NCBI GenBank assembly: GCA_946479805.1
Contig: CAMLHP010000075.1
Coordinates: forward strand, 1 to 10,068
Direction of reading: 5' to 3'
From: an uncultured Gemmatimonadota bacterium
GTDB lineage: Bacteria > Gemmatimonadota > Gemmatimonadetes > Gemmatimonadales > GWC2-71-9
Length of the DNA stretch: 10,068 nt
Shown: positions 5,521-10,068 of the stretch, one piece after another
Position numbering within the stretch: position 1 is the stretch's first letter
Layout of the letters: the number at the start of each line of letters is the position of its first letter
Made by a program: the position numbers and the translations under genes
Notes under the pieces: model-generated
What the model was told of the DNA's origin: nothing
The model's database searches: none
What the model saw: the letters and a program-made list of their open reading frames with translations, nothing else

Positions 5521-6390
5521 CTACAGCGGGATGGCCAGCAGGGCCTGGGGGGCCAGGTGGGCGAAGCGCCGGGCGATGCTGCCTCCTTCGACAGGGCCCG
5601 GGGGGCCGCCGCGGCGATTGCCGACGGCGACGACGTCCGCGCCAGTGGCTTCTGCCGCGTCGAGCAGCTGGGCGACGGGATCACCACGGCGTATCAGGAG
5701 CGCGTCTTTCACGCTTCGTCCCGGACCCGTGGCCCTGGCCAGTACCCCGCGGTCGGCCCGGGTGGCGAGCCTTTCGAGCTGGCCGATTAGGGCGATGGTG
5801 CGCGCTGAGGGAATTGGAGCAGCGTCTCCGTTCTGGGCGGGCTCGACGATGATCGGCTGGATACCGGCGCCAATGGCACTGGCGAAGGTGGCGGCGGCGC
5901 GGAACACGACGAAGCCACGCTCGGTACCGTCGAGCGCCACGAGGATGCGCTGCAGGGGAGCCACTCGCGGCGGCACATAAAGACTCGCCACCTGGCTCCG
6001 CCGTGCCACGGCATCGGCCGTGTCGCCAACCAGCAACCGGGCCGCGGCGGTTCGGGGCTTCCGGCCCAGTATCAGGAGATCGGCGCGCCGGTTCTCGGCG
6101 AAGCGGCAGATTTCGACGCTCGGTATGCCGTGGGCACAACCCAGCTCGACCTGCGCTTCGGGCGCCGCCGCGGCCAGGTCGTGCTCGAGCCAGTGCGCGA
6201 GACGGTCCAGGATGGTGGAGTCGCCTGAACCACCGCCGCCGTGGGGCACGCGGACATGGGCAGCGGCCGGCGTCACGGTCATGATTGTAAGCCGGGCGCC
6301 GGACCGTGCGGCCAGGTCGAGTCCGGTACGGACTGCACTGCGACCGGCATCGGTTTCGTCGGCGGCGACCACAAGGTGCTGGAGCTGCAT
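5521..6390 (-). CDS. Tandem universal stress protein (two Usp domains)
   Basis: A 289-residue cytoplasmic protein with two Usp (alpha/beta, nucleotide-binding-like) domains. Domain 1 (about 3-139) starts LQHLVVAADETDAGRSAV and contains ADLLILGRKPRTAAARLL. Domain 2 (about 147-289) starts LQRILVALDGTERG and contains ADVVAVGNRRGGPPG followed by GGSIARRF. The second domain keeps a G-rich segment resembling the ATP-binding loop (G-x2-G-x9-G-S/T), somewhat degenerate; the first keeps less of it. The start at 6388-6390 is chosen because GGAGG lies five bases upstream; an in-frame ATG eight codons earlier lacks this. It is divergent from the kinase gene with about 50 bp between, so the two probably share a control region. 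Tandem Usp proteins help survival during hypoxia and energy stress and are typical members of the mycobacterial DosR regulon. Confidence 0.9.
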   Translation of the reverse strand: MQLQHLVVAADETDAGRSAVRTGLDLAARSGARLTIMTVTPAAAHVRVPHGGGGSGDSTILDRLAHWLEHDLAAAAPEAQVELGCAHGIPSVEICRFAENRRADLLILGRKPRTAAARLLVGDTADAVARRSQVASLYVPPRVAPLQRILVALDGTERGFVVFRAAATFASAIGAGIQPIIVEPAQNGDAAPIPSARTIALIGQLERLATRADRGVLARATGPGRSVKDALLIRRGDPVAQLLDAAEATGADVVAVGNRRGGPPGPVEGGSIARRFAHLAPQALLAIPL

Positions 6391-6394
6391 GCAT

Positions 6395-6411
6395 CCTCCC
6401 GTGAACGGAGG
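6395..6411 (-). promoter_or_regulatory. Possible hairpin covering the Usp ribosome site
   Basis: Read on the minus strand, CCTCC, a 7-base loop, then GGAGG. The GGAGG is the ribosome site of the universal stress protein gene, so the 5-bp stem could hide it in the mRNA. It is short, and the effect is speculative. The rest of the divergent region (6391-6440) shows no clear promoter. Confidence 0.3.
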
Positions 6412-6440
6412 CATGTTATCGCGCAGTCGATGAAGGAAGC

Positions 6441-7697
6441 GTGAAGCCTTACGGAAGGCAGTACATTCCTTTCATGACCTCAGCTACCATGCCCCCGAGC
6501 CATCGGCTCGAACAGCTGGTGACCACTGGCACCCTGCTGACCACGGAACTGTCGCTGGAAGGCGTGCTGCAGCGGGTTGTCGAAGTAGCGGCGGCGCTCA
6601 TCGGTGCCCAGTACGCGGCGATCGGCGTGCTGGACCCGGATGGCCGCCTGCTGGAGAGCTTCACGACGTTCGGGATCTCGGAGGAGGAGCGGGACAGGAT
6701 CGGGCCCCCGCCCCGGGGCCACGGGATCCTGGGTCTGGTGATCCGGGAGAAGCAGGTGATCCGCCTGCCCGACCTCACCAAGCATCCAGACTCCTACGGC
6801 TGGCCACCGCACCACCCTCCGATGCAGTCATTCCTGGGCGTGCCCATCGTGGGACGGCGGGGGACGTTCGGCAATCTCTACCTTACCGAGAAGATCGGCG
6901 CGGACGAATTCACCGACGACGACGTGCGGATCGCGCGACTGCTGGCGGCGCAGACTGCGGCGGCGGTGGAGAATGCCAGGCTGCACGAGGAGAGCGCACG
7001 GCTGCTGGAGGAAGTCCAGCAGCTGCACCGATCGCGTGAGCGCTTCTTCGCGATGGTCAACCACGAGCTTCGAAACGCGCTGGCGGCCACCTACGGCTGG
7101 GCCGAGATGCTGGTGCGAAAGAAGGACCCGGCCACGGTGCCGCTGGCGGCGTTCGAGGTGCTGGAGTCGGCGGAACAGGCGGTGGCCCTGGTGAACGACC
7201 TGCTGGACCTGAGCCGGCTGGACGAGGATCGCCTTCGCCCGGTGATCCGGGCGGTGGATCCACTCACGGTCGTAAGGAGGGCCGTTGGCAGGGTCACGCC
7301 GGCGGCGGAGGCGCGGGAGGTTTCCCTGGCCATCCGCTCCGGCCCTGTGCCGACCTCGGAGACCGACGCCAGCCGGCTGGAGCAGATCCTGATCAACCTC
7401 CTCGGCAACGCGATCCGGCACACCCCCAACGGCACCACCGTCACCGCCACGCTTGAGGCGCGCGACGATAATGTGATATTCCGGATCTCCGACCAGGGTC
7501 CGGGCATTCCCGAGTCCGAGCTGGAGACGATCTTTGACGTCTACGTGACCAAGGCGGGCGAGGAGGCGCGCGGCCATGGGCTGGGCCTGCCGCTGTCGCG
7601 CCGACTGGCCCGGCTGCTGGGCGGTGAACTCCGTGCGGTGGAAGACGCCCCAGAGGGCGCATGCTTCGAACTCGAACTGCCAGCGGGAACCTCATGA
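6441..7697 (+). CDS. Soluble GAF-domain sensor histidine kinase, DosS/DosT-like haem GAF
   Basis: A 418-residue kinase without membrane helices. The GAF domain (about 30-180) has the features of the DosS/DevS-DosT haem-sensor family: RIGPPPRGHGILGLVI, IRLPDLTKHP and WPPHHPPMQSFLGVPI, where His125 aligns by eye with the haem ligand His149 of DosS. The kinase core is a HisKA dimerisation segment with phospho-acceptor His208 (FAMVNHELRNALAATYGW), N-box LINLLGNAIRHTP (about 317-329), G1 box SDQGPGIPE (350-358) and G2 box GHGLGLPLS (378-386). DosS instead has two GAF domains and a HisKA_3 core. The start is uncertain: GTG at 6441 has AAGGA close by, while ATGs at 6474 and 6489 lack clear sites. 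The stop overlaps the regulator gene start (ATGA), so the two form one two-component system. The proposed ligand (O2, NO or CO) is inference. Confidence 0.88.
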   Translation: MKPYGRQYIPFMTSATMPPSHRLEQLVTTGTLLTTELSLEGVLQRVVEVAAALIGAQYAAIGVLDPDGRLLESFTTFGISEEERDRIGPPPRGHGILGLVIREKQVIRLPDLTKHPDSYGWPPHHPPMQSFLGVPIVGRRGTFGNLYLTEKIGADEFTDDDVRIARLLAAQTAAAVENARLHEESARLLEEVQQLHRSRERFFAMVNHELRNALAATYGWAEMLVRKKDPATVPLAAFEVLESAEQAVALVNDLLDLSRLDEDRLRPVIRAVDPLTVVRRAVGRVTPAAEAREVSLAIRSGPVPTSETDASRLEQILINLLGNAIRHTPNGTTVTATLEARDDNVIFRISDQGPGIPESELETIFDVYVTKAGEEARGHGLGLPLSRRLARLLGGELRAVEDAPEGACFELELPAGTS

Positions 7698-8368
7698 AGA
7701 TCCTGGTAGTGGAAGACGACCGGAAGGTCGCCGGCTTCATCGAGCAGGGACTCAAGGAGGAGGGCCACGTGGTGGACGTCGCCCCCGACGGCGAGGAAGC
7801 CACCATGCTGGCTCACGTGTACGAGTACGACATAATCCTGCTCGACGTGGTGCTGCCGAAGAAGAACGGCTTCCAGGTCGCGGCCGAGCTCCGGCGCGAG
7901 GGGCGGACGACCCCGATCCTGATGCTCACCTCGCGCGACGCCACCGAAGACGTGGTGCGCGGGCTGGACTCGGGTGCGGACGACTACCTCGCCAAGCCGT
8001 TCAAGTTCGAGGAACTCCTGGCGCGGATCCGGGCCCTCGGCCGGCGAGGAGGCGCCGAGCGGATGGACACGCTCAGTTTCGGGCCGGTGTCGATGGACCG
8101 ACTGAAGCATCGCGCCGAGCTGAATGGCGAGCCGCTGGACCTGACGCCCAAGGAATTCCAGCTGCTGGAGTATTTCCTGCTGCATCCCGACGAGGTGGTG
8201 AAGCGGACTACCCTTCTCGAGAAGGTGTGGGACATGCACTTCGATCCTGAGAGCAACGTGGTCGACGTGCATGTGGGCAACTTGCGGCGCAAGCTCCAGG
8301 CGGCGTCCGGTGAGCCGCTCATTGCGACGGTGCGAGGAGTTGGCTTCAGCCTGCGAAAAGAGAACTGA
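7694..8368 (+). CDS. OmpR/PhoB-family response regulator
   Basis: A 224-residue DNA-binding response regulator, partner of the kinase encoded directly upstream (4-bp ATGA overlap). The receiver domain (1-118) starts MKILVVEDD and has acidic residues Asp8 and Asp9, phospho-acceptor Asp51 (ILLDVVLPKKNG), Thr79 and Lys101 in YLAKPFKFEEL. The C-terminal winged helix (about 128-222) shows LTPKEFQLLEYFLLHPDEVV, then SNVVDVHVGNLRRKL and TVRGVGFSL, the recognition helix and wing. The start at 7694 is set by alignment with the family and the coupling overlap; the upstream in-frame extension lies inside the kinase gene. Likely targets include the neighbouring stress-protein, nirK and downstream membrane-protein genes, but no direct-repeat operator was identified. 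Confidence 0.95.
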   Translation: MKILVVEDDRKVAGFIEQGLKEEGHVVDVAPDGEEATMLAHVYEYDIILLDVVLPKKNGFQVAAELRREGRTTPILMLTSRDATEDVVRGLDSGADDYLAKPFKFEELLARIRALGRRGGAERMDTLSFGPVSMDRLKHRAELNGEPLDLTPKEFQLLEYFLLHPDEVVKRTTLLEKVWDMHFDPESNVVDVHVGNLRRKLQAASGEPLIATVRGVGFSLRKEN

Positions 8369-8372
8369 CGCC

Positions 8373-8430
8373 GGAACGGCAACTACGTAAACGGGAACTG
8401 CAACTGCGTAAACGGGAACTCCAACTGGCA
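8373..8430 (+). repeat. 21-bp tandem repeat (about 2.8 copies) before the membrane-protein pair
   Basis: Units start at 8373, 8394 and 8415, following GGAAC-NN-CAACT-NCGTAAACG with the third copy incomplete. Within each unit AAC recurs at steps of 6, 6 and 9 bases. It fills the 64-bp gap after the response regulator gene and ends at the start of the next gene, where no purine-rich ribosome site is visible. Confidence 0.85.
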
Positions 8431-8432
8431 GC

Positions 8433-8852
8433 ATGCCGACACTGACCCGCTGGTTCATAAAGACGGCGCTGGTCTGTTTCGTCTCGGCGCTGCTGCTGGG
8501 TGCGGTGATGCAGAGCCGTGCGGCTGCTTCGGCCTTCCCTGCCCTGGCACTGTCCTGGCCAGGCTACCTCCATATGCTGATGGTCGGCTGGATTACGGGG
8601 CTCATCATGGGAGTCGCGTTCTGGCTCTTTCCCCGCCCCGACAGGAACCACCCGCCCCCGCCCGAGTGGCTCGGCTGGATTGCGTACAGCTGCCTCTACA
8701 CGGGCCTGCTGCTGCGGTTGCCGGCAGAGCCGGCCACGGCCCTGGATCCGCACTCGCCGCTCCGCTGGCTGCTTCCCGCGTCGGGGCTGCTGCAGCTGGC
8801 GGCCGCCGTGGCCTTCGCGCGCCTGATCTGGCCCCGGGTGCGGACCCGCTGA
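8433..8852 (+). CDS. Four-helix membrane protein, haem-copper oxidase subunit I-like motif (copy 1)
   Basis: A 139-residue inner-membrane protein with four predicted helices (about 9-25, 46-66, 80-96, 112-132). The second helix carries LHMLMVGWITGLIMGVAFWLFPR. It resembles the H-x-H...GW...G...P pattern of small proteins annotated as cytochrome oxidase subunit I-like, which form a fragment of the haem-copper oxidase fold; this is from memory and needs a profile search. His47 occupies the second His position and the first is Tyr45. A proline-rich loop (NHPPPPEW) follows helix 2. The next gene is a paralogue that starts on the base right after this stop codon. Placement behind a two-component system suggests joint regulation. 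There is no good ribosome site; a 21-bp tandem repeat fills the leader. Function is unknown. Confidence 0.8.
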   Translation: MPTLTRWFIKTALVCFVSALLLGAVMQSRAAASAFPALALSWPGYLHMLMVGWITGLIMGVAFWLFPRPDRNHPPPPEWLGWIAYSCLYTGLLLRLPAEPATALDPHSPLRWLLPASGLLQLAAAVAFARLIWPRVRTR

Positions 8853-9278
8853 ATGCCTGCCGCAAGCGTATGGCTGGTGCGCACCGGGCTGGTGCACTTG
8901 CTGGCGGGCTTTGCCCTCGGCACCGTGATGCTGGCGCAGAAGGGGCTGGTACTGGGCGGCGCAGGGCTCACGCTTCTCAGGCCGCTTCATGCCGAGCTTC
9001 TGACGCTGGGCTGGACCGTGAACCTGGGAATGGGTGTGGCATTCTGGATCCTGCCTCGTGCCGGAACAGGCGCCGTCCGCGCTGGAGCCAGGCAGGTGGC
9101 GGTTTCAGCCGTCCTCCTGAATGCTGGAGTGCTCGTGGTGGGGCTTGCACCGCTGCTCGGTGCGGGACCGTGGCTGGCCGTCGGGGGGCGCATTGCAGAG
9201 GCAGCGGCCGCACTCATGTTCGGTGCCCACGCCTGGAAGCGGGCCCGGCCCGCTATTTCTTCTTCCGAGCCACGTTGA
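8853..9278 (+). CDS. Four-helix membrane protein, paralogue of the preceding gene (copy 2)
   Basis: A 141-residue membrane protein with four predicted helices (about 5-27, 46-67, 82-105, 108-127). It is clearly a tandem paralogue of the preceding gene: WLVRTGLVHLLAGFALGTVM matches WFIKTALVCFVSALLLGAVM, and GWTVNLGMGVAFWILPR matches GWITGLIMGVAFWLFPR. In the helix-2 motif His46 holds the first His position and the second is Glu48, the reverse of copy 1. The proline-rich loop of copy 1 is replaced by a Gly/Ala/Arg loop. The start codon follows the previous stop with no spacer, so translation is coupled. The last 26 bases overlap a convergent gene. The two probably form a heterodimer or larger assembly; any bound haem or redox role is inference. 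Confidence 0.8.
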   Translation: MPAASVWLVRTGLVHLLAGFALGTVMLAQKGLVLGGAGLTLLRPLHAELLTLGWTVNLGMGVAFWILPRAGTGAVRAGARQVAVSAVLLNAGVLVVGLAPLLGAGPWLAVGGRIAEAAAALMFGAHAWKRARPAISSSEPR

Positions 9279-9678
9279 CGTCTTCCTTGACGATCTTTCC
9301 GATGAGAGCCAGGGCCTCCTTCTCAGGGAGCATCCCGCGCCTCTGGTAGTGTCCCACCTTCTCGAGCCGAAGCCACGCCTCCCAGCGCGCTCCCACGTGG
9401 CGCCGCACCGGTTCCAGGAACCAGCCGAGCACTCCGTCCAGCAGCCGATGCAGCACCACGCCGCTTGCCATTCCCATGCTGAGAACAGCTTCAGCGGTCC
9501 AGCCTTCAGGTATGAGTTCCGGGAAAAACCAGAGCACGACACCCGATCCCACCACCCCGACAGCTCCACCGAATGGCAATGTCTTGAAGAGGCTGGCACC
9601 GGTCTTGGTGACCCAGTTGAACTTTGACTTGATGGCCGGTCCGGCGCCGCCGAGGGGCGCGGTGTTCTTCAGCGCCAT
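9253..9678 (-). CDS. Unrecognised small membrane protein, two predicted helices
   Basis: A 141-residue protein that I do not recognise. Two hydrophobic segments, GGAVGVVGSGVVLWFFPELIP (about 37-57) and AVLSMGMASGVVLHRLLDGVLGW (about 64-86), suggest a hairpin membrane protein. The C-terminal third (about 90-141) is charged and probably helical, with basic stretches (VRRHVGARW) and the basic end VARKKK, so it probably faces the cytoplasm. The ATG at 9676-9678 has GGAGGG four bases upstream. It overlaps the end of the preceding minus-strand gene by 10 bp, consistent with an operon, and its 3' end overlaps the convergent membrane-protein gene by 26 bp. The good ribosome site and the charged-hydrophobic domain pattern support a real gene. 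Confidence 0.7.
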   Translation of the reverse strand: MALKNTAPLGGAGPAIKSKFNWVTKTGASLFKTLPFGGAVGVVGSGVVLWFFPELIPEGWTAEAVLSMGMASGVVLHRLLDGVLGWFLEPVRRHVGARWEAWLRLEKVGHYQRRGMLPEKEALALIGKIVKEDVNVARKKK

Positions 9679-10043
9679 GGTTCCCTCCGGCGACGAAGTT
9701 CTGTCGCGACGCCCACGAGCAGAATGCCGGCGAGCGAGAGTCGGATGGGGCTGGACCGACTGACGGGTGGACGGGTGGACGTATGGACGGGTGGACGGGT
9801 CGACGTATGGACGGATGGAGCGGTCGGTGGCCGGAAGCTGTCGCTGCGCGACTGAGGGCGCTGCTCGGCGGCCGAGCCGTCAATGTCACCGCGCGCCTGT
9901 GGGAGCCGCTCGGCGAGCGTCGCCTGCGGCGGCGCAGGGGTGGCGGCCTGCTGGGGCAGGCGTGCCGTGGCGAGGACAACCAGGGCGGCCGCGTATACGG
10001 CCATGCGCCACAACGAGATGGGTGGGTGCGAGTGAGCCGACAT
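9669..10043 (-). CDS. Unrecognised small two-TM protein with repeat-encoded linker
   Basis: A 124-residue protein with no recognised family. An N-terminal hydrophobic helix (about 12-28, WRMAVYAAALVVLATA) could be a signal or anchor. A Pro/Ala/Gln-rich and charged region follows (30-72), then a repeat-encoded segment (about 74-95) in which STRPPVHT is repeated. A second hydrophobic helix (about 97-114, ending LAGILLVGVATE) is followed by the basic end LRRRREPWR. The C-terminal helix plus Arg cluster resembles a tail anchor or sorting-type signal, but no sorting motif is clear. GGGAGG lies six bases before the ATG (10050-10055 on this strand), strongly supporting this start. It overlaps the next minus-strand gene by 10 bp. 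The octad repeat makes its reading frame prone to slippage. Confidence 0.6.
   Translation of the reverse strand: MSAHSHPPISLWRMAVYAAALVVLATARLPQQAATPAPPQATLAERLPQARGDIDGSAAEQRPQSRSDSFRPPTAPSVHTSTRPPVHTSTRPPVSRSSPIRLSLAGILLVGVATELRRRREPWR
9761..9824. repeat. Eight octanucleotide repeats with a 24-bp higher-order period
   Basis: Eight 8-nt units on the plus strand: TGACGGGT, GGACGGGT, GGACGTAT, GGACGGGT, GGACGGGT, CGACGTAT, GGACGGAT, GGAGCGGT. The first six form two copies of a three-unit (24-bp) block with a difference only in the lead base of some units, giving an 8-residue repeat in the minus-strand protein (residues about 74-95). Confidence 0.85.
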
Positions 10044-10049
10044 GGTCGG

Positions 10050-10055
10050 CCTCCC
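10050..10055 (-). promoter_or_regulatory. Ribosome binding site deciding the start of the two-TM protein
   Basis: GGGAGG on the minus strand, six bases before the ATG at 10041-10043. It is the main evidence that this otherwise unrecognised reading frame is translated. Confidence 0.6.
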
Positions 10056-10068
10056 AAAGAGTCTGGGA

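Noticed and set aside
6388..6414. Upstream in-frame ATG (6412-6414) as the start of the universal stress protein
   Set aside because: The internal ATG at 6388-6390 has GGAGG at good spacing and begins exactly at the Usp fold; the extra eight residues add nothing recognisable.
8373..8430. GGAAC in the 21-bp repeat considered as ECF sigma -35 elements
   Set aside because: No matching -10 element appears at 16-17 bases, and GGAAC recurs at a strict 21-bp period, so it is part of the repeat.
7541..8458. A 305-codon open frame on the minus strand across the kinase and regulator genes
   Set aside because: It lies opposite two confidently identified genes, and its product has no recognisable domain. 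Its N-terminal low-complexity stretch comes from the 21-bp repeat and the start of the membrane-protein gene.
9761..9824. Considered as a CRISPR array
   Set aside because: The units are 8 nt long and directly adjacent, without unique spacers, and no cas genes are nearby.
9506..10057. A 183-codon minus-strand frame overlapping the two small membrane-protein genes
   Set aside because: It is Arg/Pro/Ser-rich, lacks its own ribosome site, and runs out of frame across two genes that each have a strong ribosome site and hydrophobic helices.

Overview
The window is GC-rich DNA with tightly packed genes. It comes from a Gram-negative-type bacterium: there is a Pal/YiaD-like OmpA lipoprotein, two further small lipoproteins, and a periplasmic copper enzyme. 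The codon bias, the AniA-like NirK and the many short G-rich tandem repeats would fit a member of the Gemmatimonadota or a related environmental phylum. That placement is inference; nothing here is a taxonomic marker. No rRNA, tRNA, CRISPR array, transposase or integrase was recognised, and no stretch over 300 bases lacks a gene.

Layout. (1) 31-2634, plus strand: an ECF sigma factor, its overlapping membrane anti-sigma factor, then an OmpA-domain lipoprotein. (2) 2720-5311, minus strand: reading from the right, a copper nitrite reductase (nirK), a small ScdA/RIC N-domain protein (7 bp apart, coupled), a secreted YceI-family protein and two tiny lipoproteins with TTG starts. (3) 5521-6390, minus strand: a tandem universal stress protein. 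(4) 6441-9278, plus strand, divergent from the stress protein: a soluble GAF histidine kinase and an OmpR-type regulator (ATGA overlap), then two tandem paralogous four-helix membrane proteins. (5) 9253-10043, minus strand: two overlapping genes for small unrecognised membrane proteins, converging on group 4 with a 26-bp coding overlap.

How the genes may work together. The kinase GAF domain resembles that of the mycobacterial haem sensors DosS/DevS and DosT, and it keeps a His in the PPxHPPM context where DosS has its haem ligand (His149). Beside it lie a universal stress protein (a class typical of the DosR regulon), a nitrite reductase that makes NO, and a protein related to NO-damage repair factors. 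The simplest hypothesis is a gas-sensing (O2/NO/CO) island controlling nitrite respiration and hypoxic or nitrosative stress. The two membrane proteins after the regulator carry a 'LH.....GW...GVAFW..PR' signature reminiscent of haem-copper oxidase subunit I-like proteins and may belong to the same response.

The second theme is short tandem repeats with 7-nt or 8-nt periods, plus one 21-bp repeat, at seven main sites in 10 kb. Some lie between genes: a terminator-like hairpin, a G-run array and the nirK leader. Others lie in frame inside coding regions, always in linkers next to membrane or signal segments (anti-sigma factor, YceI protein, a two-TM protein). Because 7 and 8 are not multiples of 3, a change of one unit in the coding copies would shift the frame.
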